From JBFXCK01 sp050182275 (GTDB taxonomy: Bacteria > Pseudomonadota > Alphaproteobacteria > SHNJ01), in the NCBI GenBank assembly GCA_050182275.1, contig JBFXCK010000014.1, forward strand, positions 1-44,296: a stretch of DNA of 44,296 nt. Direction: 5' to 3'. A program made the translations under genes and the position numbers. The notes beneath the pieces are model-generated. The model saw only the letters and a program-made list of their open reading frames with translations, did not search any database and was not told where the DNA came from. Position 1 is the stretch's first letter, and each line of letters begins with the position of its first letter. Below are positions 1 to 7,726 of the stretch, piece by piece.

Positions 1-10
1 TATTGATGTT

Positions 11-84
11 GCTCATCCTTCGACAAGCTCAGGATGAGCGAAGATAAAACTAAGCTCATGGTGAGCTTGTCGAACCATGAGCTT
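11..84. repeat. REP-like double hairpin, copy 1 (3' of rpsO)
   Basis: Two perfect hairpins lie head to head. The first has a 9-bp stem (11-19 with 31-39) and the second an 11-bp stem (52-62 with 74-84). Each loop is 11 nt, and the two loops (20-30 and 63-73) are exact reverse complements of each other. A second copy lies at 36470-36534. Both sit just after the stop codon of a minus-strand gene, here ten bases past rpsO. The architecture is that of a BIME/REP element. By analogy it may block 3' exonucleases or help end transcription before a downstream gene (often pnp) outside the window. The function is inferred. Confidence 0.85.
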
Positions 85-94
85 TTATTCAAAA

Positions 95-382
95 CTACTT
101 CCGCAAGCCCAGACGTTTGATAACGTCTTCATACTTGGCAAGGTCGGTTCTCTTTAAATATTTCAACAGCCTGGTGCGGTTCGAGACTTTCAAAAACAAC
201 CCCTTACGCGAATTCACGTCGTTCGGGTTTTTTTGCAAATGTTCGCTCAGCTCATTGATTTCGGAAGTCAGAATGGCGATTTGCACTTCTGGCGATCCTG
301 TATCGTTGGCGGTTCGTTGAAACGGTTTAATCTGGGCCGCTAATTTGGGAGCGGCGGGTTTATTTTTTGTAACAGGCGACAT
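95..382 (-). CDS. rpsO: 30S ribosomal protein S15
   Basis: This 95-residue protein carries the S15 core: DTGSPEVQIAIL at about residues 27-38, a basic RKGLFLKVSNRTRLLKYL stretch and a C-terminal KRLGLRK. S15 binds the 16S rRNA central domain early in 30S assembly. It is slightly longer than the usual 89 residues because the segment before DTGSPE is lysine- and proline-rich and about seven residues longer than normal. It is the last visible gene of the rimP-nusA-infB-rbfA-truB-rpsO operon, 26 bases after truB, with an AAAGGA ribosome-binding site. The REP-like double hairpin follows directly. The family call is certain; only the N-terminal extension is unusual. Confidence 0.97.
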   Translation of the reverse strand: MSPVTKNKPAAPKLAAQIKPFQRTANDTGSPEVQIAILTSEINELSEHLQKNPNDVNSRKGLFLKVSNRTRLLKYLKRTDLAKYEDVIKRLGLRK

Positions 383-408
383 CGTTTTATCCTTTCTTTG
401 TTATAGCG

Positions 409-1347
409 TTAAAAGTTCAGCACGCGGACCGGTTGCAGCCGGTTGCCGCTCATTTCCACCAGCGCCACGGTACGGCCCTGACTCACCGCCCGGCACAGAA
501 TTGGTTCTGCCTCGGGCGAAATGGGCACGGTAATTGTCCGGCCCTGGCGTAAATGGGCTTCTTGGTTTCGATCGATGGGAAAAGCCGGGATGTCGTCCAG
601 CGCCGCATCAACCGGCAACAAGAAACTGTTTAAGGGGTTTACCCCTGTGGGGGTGTTATCCCCTATTTTTTCCAAAGAATCCAGCGAAATTGCATGGGAT
701 TCGGTAAAAGGCCCGGCTTTAGTCCGCCTTAAGGCGCTGACATAGCCAAAACACCCCAAAAGACGGCCCAAATCCCTAGCGATCGCCCGCACATAGGTGC
801 CCCTGCCGCAATGGCAGCGGAAAATGGTGGCGCCGGCCGCTTCATCCATACTTAATATAGTAAGGCTGTCGATAAAGACCTGGCGGGGGTCAAGCTTAAC
901 TTCCCCGCCTTCACGCGCAATGTCATAGGCCCGCATCCCATCTTTTTTAATGGCGGAATAGGTGCAAGGGATTTGCCAAACCTCGCCGATGAATTGGGGG
1001 ATGAATTTTTCAATCTCGGCTTGGGTTGGGCGGTTGGCTGATTCTTTAACTACCTTACCTTCGGAATCATCGGTATCGCGCTCCTGGCCCCAGGTGACGG
1101 TGAAATCATAGATCTTATCGCCATCCATGACATAAGAAGTTGTTTTGGTGGCCTCACCCAAGGCGATGGGCAAAAGGCCGCTTGCTAAGGGATCAAGTGT
1201 GCCGGCATGGCCAACCTTGGCGGCGCTGGTTAAACGTTTAATTGCCCCCACCACTTGGGTTGAACCCATGCCAACCGGCTTATCAATGACCAACCAGCCA
1301 TTGATTTTTTTCTTGATGCGTTTGAATTGTTTGGGTTGTTCGGTCAT
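409..1347 (-). CDS. truB: tRNA pseudouridine(55) synthase TruB
   Basis: TruB isomerises U55 in the T-loop of almost all elongator tRNAs. The catalytic block GHAGTLDPLASGLLPI is present, with the nucleophilic Asp at about residue 52, preceded by the family's WLVIDKPVGMGST opening. The reading frame stays open 13 residues further upstream, but the ATG at 1347 gives 312 residues, the normal length, and begins two bases after the stop of the preceding acetyltransferase gene. A start at 1386 would instead overlap that gene by 37 bases. TruB normally follows rbfA directly; here two GNAT genes separate them, and the near-contact spacing suggests one transcript. Confidence 0.96.
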   Translation of the reverse strand: MTEQPKQFKRIKKKINGWLVIDKPVGMGSTQVVGAIKRLTSAAKVGHAGTLDPLASGLLPIALGEATKTTSYVMDGDKIYDFTVTWGQERDTDDSEGKVVKESANRPTQAEIEKFIPQFIGEVWQIPCTYSAIKKDGMRAYDIAREGGEVKLDPRQVFIDSLTILSMDEAAGATIFRCHCGRGTYVRAIARDLGRLLGCFGYVSALRRTKAGPFTESHAISLDSLEKIGDNTPTGVNPLNSFLLPVDAALDDIPAFPIDRNQEAHLRQGRTITVPISPEAEPILCRAVSQGRTVALVEMSGNRLQPVRVLNF

Positions 1348-1349
1348 GC

Positions 1350-1949
1350 TTAACGGCTGCGCGGCTCCCTCATCCAAAAGCGCCAAATATTGCCTTGGTA
1401 AGACATATCAACTCCATTTTCAAAACCGAAGCCACGCAATAATTTAGCCGAGGCTTGATTTTCAACCGGCGCTGCCATGGTTATCGCCAAGAAATGGTCA
1501 ATGCCGATCATTCCTTCATGAGCGACATAAGCGGCCATTAATTCCGGCCCCATTCCCCTTGCCTCAGGGTCGGTAACGATTTGACGGATATATCTAACGC
1601 CTTCCTTATGGCGGCCAAGCCAGCGGGTAATTTCGGTGGGCCAATTATATTTGGATGGCATATTGGCCTTATAAATTCCTTCAAAATTATAGGCCAAAAC
1701 ATAGCCGACTTTTTCCCCGGCAATATCGCCTATCAGAACAGTTTGCGTTTCAATCGCTTCGGCCATTTCTTCGCGCGATAATCCGCCCAGTAAAAAACCG
1801 CGGCGGCTTGATTCACCGGGACTAGCCTTGATTTGCTCCAGGCTTGCCACGCGTTTGGCTTGCAATTGTAAAATTTTTTCCAAATCCCTTGACATGGGGG
1901 TATAAACAACTAAATCCGTCGCTAATGGCTCACTAACTTTGCTATTCAT
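1350..1949 (-). CDS. GNAT-family N-acetyltransferase (paralogue A)
   Basis: The 199-residue protein fits the GNAT fold. A GYVLAYNFEG strand comes before a central RQIVTDPEARGMGPELMAAY segment, the position of the acetyl-CoA pyrophosphate loop, and the C-terminal half has APVENQASAKLLRGFGFENG, as in GNAT domains. It is a clear paralogue of the next gene upstream. They share the AxPVENxAxKLLxxxGFENG block and a FWM[RK]EPR[ST]R C-terminus. It has a very strong ribosome-binding site (AAAGGAGG, 7 bases before ATG) inside a 33-base segment duplicated from the rbfA/paralogue-B junction. The substrate is unknown. The location inside a ribosome-biogenesis operon might suggest a translation-related target, but co-location alone cannot show this. 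Confidence 0.85.
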   Translation of the reverse strand: MNSKVSEPLATDLVVYTPMSRDLEKILQLQAKRVASLEQIKASPGESSRRGFLLGGLSREEMAEAIETQTVLIGDIAGEKVGYVLAYNFEGIYKANMPSKYNWPTEITRWLGRHKEGVRYIRQIVTDPEARGMGPELMAAYVAHEGMIGIDHFLAITMAAPVENQASAKLLRGFGFENGVDMSYQGNIWRFWMREPRSR

Positions 1950-1978
1950 ATCACTTCCTCCTTTTTAATATTTTTCAA
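1946..1978 (-). repeat. Relic copy of the rbfA 3' end carrying the RBS of paralogue A
   Basis: These 33 bases match 2576-2608 at 30 of 33 positions. In the source copy they encode the last ten residues of RbfA (LKNVKKEEVI) plus its TGA, overlapping the next ATG. Here the same frame would read LKNIKKEEVI then TGA, again overlapping the ATG of the following acetyltransferase. No rbfA frame continues upstream of it. The simplest explanation is a tandem duplication that took the 3' tip of rbfA along with the GNAT gene, preserved because it holds the AAAGGAGG site. Confidence 0.85.
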
Positions 1979-2000
1979 TTTCAGCTTGGGCTCAGTTATG

Positions 2001-2579
2001 TTAACGGGTACGGGGCTCTTTCATCCAAAAACTGCGAGTTTGGGCGGGTAATCCCTGCTCGATACCATTTTCAAAACCTTGAGCAGCCAATAATTTTTTA
2101 GCCGCGCCATTTTCAACCGGCGCGGATAAAACATGTCCTATAAAATGGCGTATGCCAGCAGCTTCGGATTGACGCAAAAACTTTTCTACCAAAGGCCCGC
2201 CTAAGCCGCGAATACCTGCTGCTGCAGCAATTTCTACAATTTGACAAAGTGGGGTGGGAGCTGGTGCTCGGGTAGCTATCCACTTTAATGCCTCGGTTGG
2301 CCAAGGAATACCTTGCTGGAGCCCAATTCTAGCATCGCGTGCAAGAACATACCCTTTAACTCGGCCTTGCAAAGTTGCAACCAAGCTCTGGGGGTTATTG
2401 GAATTCTCTATAATATCCGCAATATCTTCTCTCTCGCCCTCAATAAATCCGCGCCGACTGCAAAGAGAAATCTGATCTGCAGGAAGTGAACCATATACAT
2501 AGACAAAACGCTCTGACTCAATCTCGGCAATTTGCACTGCATCAGCTACCGTGGCTACATGATATTCATACTCACTCAT
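2001..2579 (-). CDS. GNAT-family N-acetyltransferase (paralogue B)
   Basis: This is the second, 192-residue member of the tandem pair. A GRVKGYVLARDARIG strand is followed by QIVEIAAAAGIRGLGGPLVE, the expected acetyl-CoA binding region, then APVENGAAKKLLAAQGFENG and a FWMKEPRTR end shared with paralogue A. The two differ strongly in the N-terminal and middle thirds, so they are probably not redundant. Its ATG overlaps the rbfA stop (ATGA), so it is translationally coupled to rbfA, with AAAGGAGG seven bases ahead. The substrate cannot be read from sequence. It is not RimI, which is a separate gene near 18.5 kb. Confidence 0.85.
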   Translation of the reverse strand: MSEYEYHVATVADAVQIAEIESERFVYVYGSLPADQISLCSRRGFIEGEREDIADIIENSNNPQSLVATLQGRVKGYVLARDARIGLQQGIPWPTEALKWIATRAPAPTPLCQIVEIAAAAGIRGLGGPLVEKFLRQSEAAGIRHFIGHVLSAPVENGAAKKLLAAQGFENGIEQGLPAQTRSFWMKEPRTR

Positions 2580-2971
2580 ATCACTTCCTCCTTTTTGACG
2601 TTTTTCAACAGTTTTTCAATTTTTTCGGCTTCGGCGAAACTTTCATCGGGTAAAAAGCGTAAAGTGGGCGCCAGGCGCAATTCCACTTCCTGCACCACCA
2701 AATGGCGCAAATGGGGAGCTGCCTGATTTAACGCTTCCACCACCGCCTTTTGCTCTTGCCCGCCTAAGGGCATGACGAATACTGTTGCATGACGGAGATC
2801 AGGCGAGATGCGCACTTCGGTGCAGGTGATCGGAATGCGGGCGATTTCCGGCGCTACATCACGCGGATAAAAGCCGCCATGGCCGAAAATGCCGGCCAAG
2901 GCATGGCGGATTTCTTCGGCCACTTTGCGCTGGCGCACGCTGGGGCCAGCTTGGTTTTGTTTAATACGCAT
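2576..2971 (-). CDS. rbfA: Ribosome-binding factor A
   Basis: RbfA is a KH-like cold-shock factor that binds late 30S precursors and matures the 16S 5' end. The 131-residue protein shows RQRKVAEEIRHALAGIF at the N-terminus and the family core ITCTEVRISPDLRHATVFV. A conserved RLAPTLRFLPDESFAEAEKIEKLL segment follows near the C-terminus. It lies 36 bases after infB, its standard position. Its last codons overlap the downstream GNAT gene by four bases, and its final 33 bases are repeated in front of the second GNAT gene. Confidence 0.96.
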   Translation of the reverse strand: MRIKQNQAGPSVRQRKVAEEIRHALAGIFGHGGFYPRDVAPEIARIPITCTEVRISPDLRHATVFVMPLGGQEQKAVVEALNQAAPHLRHLVVQEVELRLAPTLRFLPDESFAEAEKIEKLLKNVKKEEVI

Positions 2972-3007
2972 TACCTTTGCCTTTTATTTTTTATTCAGCG
3001 TTTTATT

Positions 3008-5512
3008 TTACGACGCCGCATCAAAACTTCTAGCGATTTGTTCGGTTTCAAAACATTCAATCACGTCTTTGGCCTGAATATCGCTGTAATTTTCAAACGC
3101 CATGCCGCATTCATAGCCTTCACTTACTTCTTTCACTTCATCCTTAAAGCGTTTTAGGGTTTTCAGCTTGCCTTCATGGATGACCACGTTATCGCGCAGC
3201 AAGCGCACGCCGGCGCCGCGCTTGACCACGCCATTAGTGACATAACAGCCGGCGATCTTGCCGACCTTGGTGATGTTGAAGACTTCGCGGATTTCGGCAT
3301 TGCCGATATGTTTTTCACGCAATGTCGGCGCGAGCAAGCCGGAAAGCGCCTGCTTCATATCATCGACAATTTGATAAATGATCGAATAATAGCGGATATC
3401 GATATTATCGCGCTTGGAAATTTCGCGCGCGGTGGCATCGGCGCGCACGTTAAAGCCGATAATCAGCGCATTCGATGCCGCGGCCAAGGTGACATCCGAT
3501 TCGGTGATGCCGCCAACGCCGGCATGCAATAAGCGCAACGCCACTTCGTTAGACGATAATTTTTCAAGCGTGCCGCGAATGGCCTCGAGCGAGCCTTGCA
3601 CATCGGCCTTGACCAGCACGGGCAATTCTTTGACTTCGCCTTGTTTGATTTTCGATAATTGCTGTTCGAGCGTGCCGCGGGCTGCGGTGGCGCTTTTCAC
3701 ATTGCGGGCGCGGCGGTCGCGGAATTCGGCGACTTCACGGGCGCGGTTTTCATTTTCCACCACCACGAAATCGTCGCCGGCCAAAGGCGTGCCTTGGAAA
3801 CCCAAAACTTCAACCGGCATGCCCGGGCCAACCGCCACAACATTTTTCCCTTTATCATCAACTAAGGCCCGCACCCGGCCCCATTCGGCGCCGGCGACAA
3901 AAATCTGGCCGACTTTTAACGTGCCTTTTTGCACCAAAACCGTCGCCACTGCGCCGCGCCCGCGATCCAGCTTGGCCTCGATCACGATGCCCTCGGCGGC
4001 GCGGTTGGGGTTGGCTTTTAAATCCAAAATTTCGGCTTGCAGCAAAATCGCTTCTTCCAGCTTATCCAGATTTTGTTTGTTCTTGGCCGAAACTTCGACC
4101 GCCAAGATTTCGCCGCCCATATCTTCGGTCGCGATCCCATGCTGCAGCAAATCGGTTTTCACGCGCATCGGATTGGCGCCCGGCTTATCGATTTTATTGA
4201 TCGCCACAATGATCGGCGCCTTGGCTGCCTGCGCATGATGGATGGCTTCGATGGTTTGTTTCATCACCCCATCATCGGCCGCTACGACCAGCACCACAAT
4301 ATCGGTGACATTGGCCCCACGCGCGCGCATCGCGCTGAAGGCCTCGTGGCCGGGGGTGTCGATGAATGAAATCTTTTTTCCATTGGCCAGCGTTACATTA
4401 TAGGCGCCGATATGCTGGGTGATGCCGCCGGCCTCGCCGCTTACCACATCGGTTTCGCGCAACGCATCAAGTAGCGAAGTTTTGCCATGATCGACATGGC
4501 CCATAATGGTGACGACCGGCGGGCGCGGCGTCATATCTTCCGGCTTATCTTCTTGCCCGCTAAGGCCGATTTCAATATCGGCTTCGGTCACGCGTTTTAC
4601 TTTGTGGCCGAATTCCTGGACGATTAATTCCGCCGTGTCGGCGTCGATCGGCTGGCTGATGGTGACCATCATGCCCATTTTCATCAACGACTTGATAACG
4701 TCGGCGCCGCGCACCGCCATGCGGTTGGCGAGTTCCCCAACCGTGATGGTTTCAGGGATAATCACATCGCGGATGATTTTTTTATCTTCTTCCGGCCCTT
4801 GCGCCTTTAATTTTTCTTTTTGCCGCGCGCGCCGCATCGAGGCAAGCGAGCGGGTGCGCTCGATCTCACCATCTTCGGTGCTTAACACGCGGGTGAGCGA
4901 TAATTTTCCGGCGCGAATGCCTTCTGCGCCCTTCCAGGGCGTGCCGCCGGCGCGGCGCTTGGCGGGGCCGCCTTTGCGCCCCTCCTCTTCGCTATCTTCG
5001 GTGGCGGTTGAGGGGGCTTTTAATAATCTTTTCGCCTGTTCTTCGGCGCGGGTTTTGGCTTGCTCTTCCGATTTTTTACGCGTTTCCTCGCCTTCGCGGC
5101 GTTTTTTCGATTCCGCTTCGGAAGCAAGGCGCACGGCTTCGGCCTCGGCTTTTTTGCGGGCGAATTCATCATCCAGTTGCTTGCGGATCGAGGCTTGGCT
5201 TTCGCTGCCTTTAACGGCGCCCAATACCGCCTGGGCGCGGCGGGCTTTTTCTTCGGCGGTCAGGGTGGGCAGCGCGTCGCTTCCGGCTTCGGGGGCGGGC
5301 GATGCCGCTTTGGCCGGGGCCGAAGGCTCGGGTCCGGCGGGGCGGCGGCGTTTAACTTCGACTTGGACACTGCGCGAACGCCCTTGCGCCAAGGATTGGC
5401 GCACCTTGGCGGCGCCGCCCGCAGCGGTGGGCTGGCTGGCGCCGGCCGGCAGCTTTAATTCAAGCTTGCCGCCGAGGCTTAAGGGTTTTTTCTTTTCAGT
5501 ATCCTTGGTCAT
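3008..5512 (-). CDS. infB: Translation initiation factor IF-2
   Basis: IF-2 places initiator tRNA in the P site and drives 70S joining by GTP hydrolysis. The 834-residue protein has a long charged N-terminal region (residues 1-240, with Glu/Lys/Arg-rich coiled-coil-like sequence at about 87-165) and an IF2_N-like segment (about 250-310). The GTPase follows: GHVDHGKT at 338-345, then DTPGHEAF and NKID. The C-terminal domains, including GVGGITESDV and GYECGMAFENY, complete it. The MTKDTEKKKPLSLGGKLELK start is typical of alphaproteobacterial IF-2. It begins only 20 bases after nusA, where a ylxR-type gene is often found; none fits here. Confidence 0.98.
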   Translation of the reverse strand: MTKDTEKKKPLSLGGKLELKLPAGASQPTAAGGAAKVRQSLAQGRSRSVQVEVKRRRPAGPEPSAPAKAASPAPEAGSDALPTLTAEEKARRAQAVLGAVKGSESQASIRKQLDDEFARKKAEAEAVRLASEAESKKRREGEETRKKSEEQAKTRAEEQAKRLLKAPSTATEDSEEEGRKGGPAKRRAGGTPWKGAEGIRAGKLSLTRVLSTEDGEIERTRSLASMRRARQKEKLKAQGPEEDKKIIRDVIIPETITVGELANRMAVRGADVIKSLMKMGMMVTISQPIDADTAELIVQEFGHKVKRVTEADIEIGLSGQEDKPEDMTPRPPVVTIMGHVDHGKTSLLDALRETDVVSGEAGGITQHIGAYNVTLANGKKISFIDTPGHEAFSAMRARGANVTDIVVLVVAADDGVMKQTIEAIHHAQAAKAPIIVAINKIDKPGANPMRVKTDLLQHGIATEDMGGEILAVEVSAKNKQNLDKLEEAILLQAEILDLKANPNRAAEGIVIEAKLDRGRGAVATVLVQKGTLKVGQIFVAGAEWGRVRALVDDKGKNVVAVGPGMPVEVLGFQGTPLAGDDFVVVENENRAREVAEFRDRRARNVKSATAARGTLEQQLSKIKQGEVKELPVLVKADVQGSLEAIRGTLEKLSSNEVALRLLHAGVGGITESDVTLAAASNALIIGFNVRADATAREISKRDNIDIRYYSIIYQIVDDMKQALSGLLAPTLREKHIGNAEIREVFNITKVGKIAGCYVTNGVVKRGAGVRLLRDNVVIHEGKLKTLKRFKDEVKEVSEGYECGMAFENYSDIQAKDVIECFETEQIARSFDAAS

Positions 5513-5532
5513 TCAATCCTGCTTGCTGGTAT

Positions 5533-7068
5533 TTACGCGGCCGTGGTTGCGTTTGTATCACCGGGTTTTGGCTCATCGGCAAACCAGGAAGCGCGCAAAT
5601 CCATAATGATTTTTTCGGCTTGCGGCTTATCGATGGGGGATGCGGCCAGCATTTCAACCAGCTCATCGCCCGCCAAATCGGCGACATCATTCAAGGTTTT
5701 GACGCCGCCCTGGCCCAGCAATAAAATTTGCTCTTTGCTGAACAATTCGGTTGTTGCCAATTCATCGCTGATTTTAAGCGCTTCGCATTCCTTGGCGAAT
5801 TTCTGATCGCGCGCGGCCACGAAAGCCTTGGCGCGTTCATGCAATTCACCGGCCACTTCAGCGCTGAAACCTTCGATGCCGCTTAAATCTTCGAGGGGGG
5901 CGGCGGCGATATCGTCAACTGACGTAAAGCCTTCGGACACCAGAAGATGCGCGATCACCTCATCGACATCCAAAGCCTCTAAGAAAAGCTGCGAGCGGAC
6001 TTTATATTCTTCCTGGCGGCGCTGCGATTCTTCGGCTTCCGTAAGAATATCGATATCCCAGCCAACCAGCATCGAGGCGAGCCTTACATTTTGCCCACGG
6101 CGGCCGATCGCCAAACTTAATTGTTCATCGGGCACAACCACTTCCAGGCGGTTGCTTTCTTCATCCACCACCACTTTGGTGACTTCGGCCTGGTTTAAGG
6201 CATTCACCACAAAGGTCGCCGGATCAGGCGACCACAGAACGATATCAACTTTTTCGCCCTGCAATTCGTTGGAAACGACGGTCACGCGCGAACCGCGCAT
6301 GCCGATACAGGCGCCGACGGGGTCGATATTGTGATCCTTTGAAATGACGGCCATTTTGGCGCGCGACCCGGGATCGCGCGAAACCGCTTTAATTTCAATC
6401 ACGCCGTCATAAATTTCCGGCACTTCCTGGGCGAACAGCTTGGCCATGAATTGCGGATGGGTGCGTGATAAAAAGATTTGCGGGCCGCGCGCTTCGGCGC
6501 GCACATCATAAATATAAGCGCGCACCCGGTCGCCCTGGCGGAAAGTTTCGCGCGGCAGCAATTCATCACGGCGCAGCATGGCTTCGCCCTTGCCCAGATC
6601 GACAATCACATTGCCGAATTCCACGCGCTTGACGATGCCGTAAATGATTTCGCCGATTTTATCCTTATATTCGCGGAATTGCTTTTGCCGTTCGGCTTCG
6701 CGCACCTTGCTGACCACGACTTGCTTGGCGTTCGAGGCGGAAATGCGCCCGAAATCGATCGAGGGCAGAATATCGGTGATGAATTCGCCCAGCTTGATGT
6801 CTTTCTTGATTTTCTTGGCGTCTTTCAATGAAATTTGCGTCATATCATTGACAATGGGGTCGGCCACTTCGCGCACGCGCATGATGGTCACCTTGCCGTC
6901 TTTGCGGTCGATTTCGGCGCGGATATCATGCTCATAGCCATATTTAGCGCGGGCGGCTTTTTGAATCGCCTGCTCAAGCGCTATGAACATTTCCTCGCGC
7001 TCCAAACCTTTTTCGCGTGCGGCGGCGTCTACCGCCTGGATTAATTGGCCTGATAATAATTCCAGCAT
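5533..7068 (-). CDS. nusA: Transcription termination/antitermination factor NusA
   Basis: NusA binds RNA polymerase and nascent RNA and controls pausing, termination and rRNA antitermination. The 511-residue product shows the N-terminal polymerase-binding domain (EREEMFIALEQAIQKAARAKYG), an S1 domain (GIVKRVEFGNVIVDLGKGEA) and two KH domains. Of these, GACIGMRGSRVTVVSNEL and LSLAIGRRGQNVRLAS are clear. Helix-hairpin-helix acidic repeats close the C-terminal 150 residues. It follows rimP by three bases. In several bacteria NusA controls its own operon by acting on early terminators, which gives a reason to look at the hairpin in the rimP leader. Confidence 0.98.
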   Translation of the reverse strand: MLELLSGQLIQAVDAAAREKGLEREEMFIALEQAIQKAARAKYGYEHDIRAEIDRKDGKVTIMRVREVADPIVNDMTQISLKDAKKIKKDIKLGEFITDILPSIDFGRISASNAKQVVVSKVREAERQKQFREYKDKIGEIIYGIVKRVEFGNVIVDLGKGEAMLRRDELLPRETFRQGDRVRAYIYDVRAEARGPQIFLSRTHPQFMAKLFAQEVPEIYDGVIEIKAVSRDPGSRAKMAVISKDHNIDPVGACIGMRGSRVTVVSNELQGEKVDIVLWSPDPATFVVNALNQAEVTKVVVDEESNRLEVVVPDEQLSLAIGRRGQNVRLASMLVGWDIDILTEAEESQRRQEEYKVRSQLFLEALDVDEVIAHLLVSEGFTSVDDIAAAPLEDLSGIEGFSAEVAGELHERAKAFVAARDQKFAKECEALKISDELATTELFSKEQILLLGQGGVKTLNDVADLAGDELVEMLAASPIDKPQAEKIIMDLRASWFADEPKPGDTNATTAA

Positions 7069-7071
7069 TTT

Positions 7072-7566
7072 TTACCCTTTCCTTTTTAACAAATCTTCCG
7101 ACAATACCAATTGCGCCGAAGCAATATCTTCCAGCGCTAAATTATATTCGATTCCATCAACCGCCATGATAATGGCGTTACCCGAAATTGCTTTCAACAC
7201 GCCTTTGAAATTACGGCGGCCATTTTGCGGCATTTTGGTTGAAGCTTTAATTTCATAGCCCGCATGGCGCTGAAAATCTTTTAGCGTGCGCAAGGGCCGG
7301 TCGATGCCGGGCGAGGAGACTTCCAAAATGTAAGAACCCGGCATGGTTTCTTCGACTTCGAATACGGCCGATAAATGGCGGCTGACGGTTGCGCATTCAT
7401 CAAGCGAAATGGGTTTGCCGTCTTGATGCTCGGTCATGATTTGCATGGTGGGGCGGTTTTTGCCGCCGATTAAACGGAATAACACCAAACGATAGCCCAA
7501 ATGGGAAAGCTGGCTTTCCAGCAATGCCTCGATTTCCGCCGGGGTTTTTTTAACCGCGGGCAGCAT
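7072..7566 (-). CDS. rimP: Ribosome maturation factor RimP
   Basis: RimP is needed for the last steps of 30S maturation. The 164-residue protein has IEALLESQLSHLGYRLVLFR near the start, the diagnostic YILEVSSPGIDRPL motif in the middle and an SH3-like C-terminal domain (NFKGVLKAISGNAIIMAVDG). The frame stays open 62 residues further upstream, but that stretch runs through an intrinsic-terminator hairpin and resembles no RimP. The ATG at 7566 has GGAGGG six bases ahead and gives the normal family length. It is the first gene of the operon, with a leader of about 150 bases. Confidence 0.95.
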   Translation of the reverse strand: MLPAVKKTPAEIEALLESQLSHLGYRLVLFRLIGGKNRPTMQIMTEHQDGKPISLDECATVSRHLSAVFEVEETMPGSYILEVSSPGIDRPLRTLKDFQRHAGYEIKASTKMPQNGRRNFKGVLKAISGNAIIMAVDGIEYNLALEDIASAQLVLSEDLLKRKG

Positions 7567-7571
7567 TGATC

Positions 7572-7590
7572 CCTCCGCCCCTTCCGGAGG
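7572..7590 (-). promoter_or_regulatory. Hairpin that can mask the rimP ribosome-binding site
   Basis: On the transcript, CCTCCG and CGGAGG form a perfect 6-bp stem with a 7-base loop. The 3' arm contains the GGAGG that would serve as the rimP Shine-Dalgarno sequence. Folding would hide the site. The pairing is directly visible; a regulatory role is inferred. Confidence 0.5.
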
Positions 7591-7669
7591 CAGGCGATGT
7601 TTGGCGCTTTCCGCCTTATGGTAATCGTGACGCGACAATTCCCTTAACCTCTTTACATTTAAGCCCAAT

Positions 7670-7705
7670 AAAAAAGTGGGTTCCGGTTGGAATCCCACTT
7701 TTTTT
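7670..7705 (-). terminator. Intrinsic-terminator-like hairpin in the rimP leader (candidate attenuator)
   Basis: A strong stem pairs 70-80 with 94-104 of the 7600s and continues as 81-84 with 89-92, with one bulged base and a four-base loop. It has a GTGGG/CCCAC core flanked by A and T runs, so it has a U-run on either strand. It lies about 100 bases before the rimP start and about 20 bases after a plausible promoter, so it would act on the rimP-nusA-infB transcript itself. A conserved rimP leader attenuator family has been described from comparative genomics in alphaproteobacteria, and this fits its position and form. Confidence 0.7.
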
Positions 7706-7726
7706 ATTCCGGCACTGATAAGGGGG

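Noticed and set aside
4506..5606. Long plus-strand open frame (366 codons) antisense to infB
   Set aside because: It is Ser/Arg/Ala-rich low-complexity sequence, mirrors the biased codons of infB, has no ribosome-binding site and no domain.
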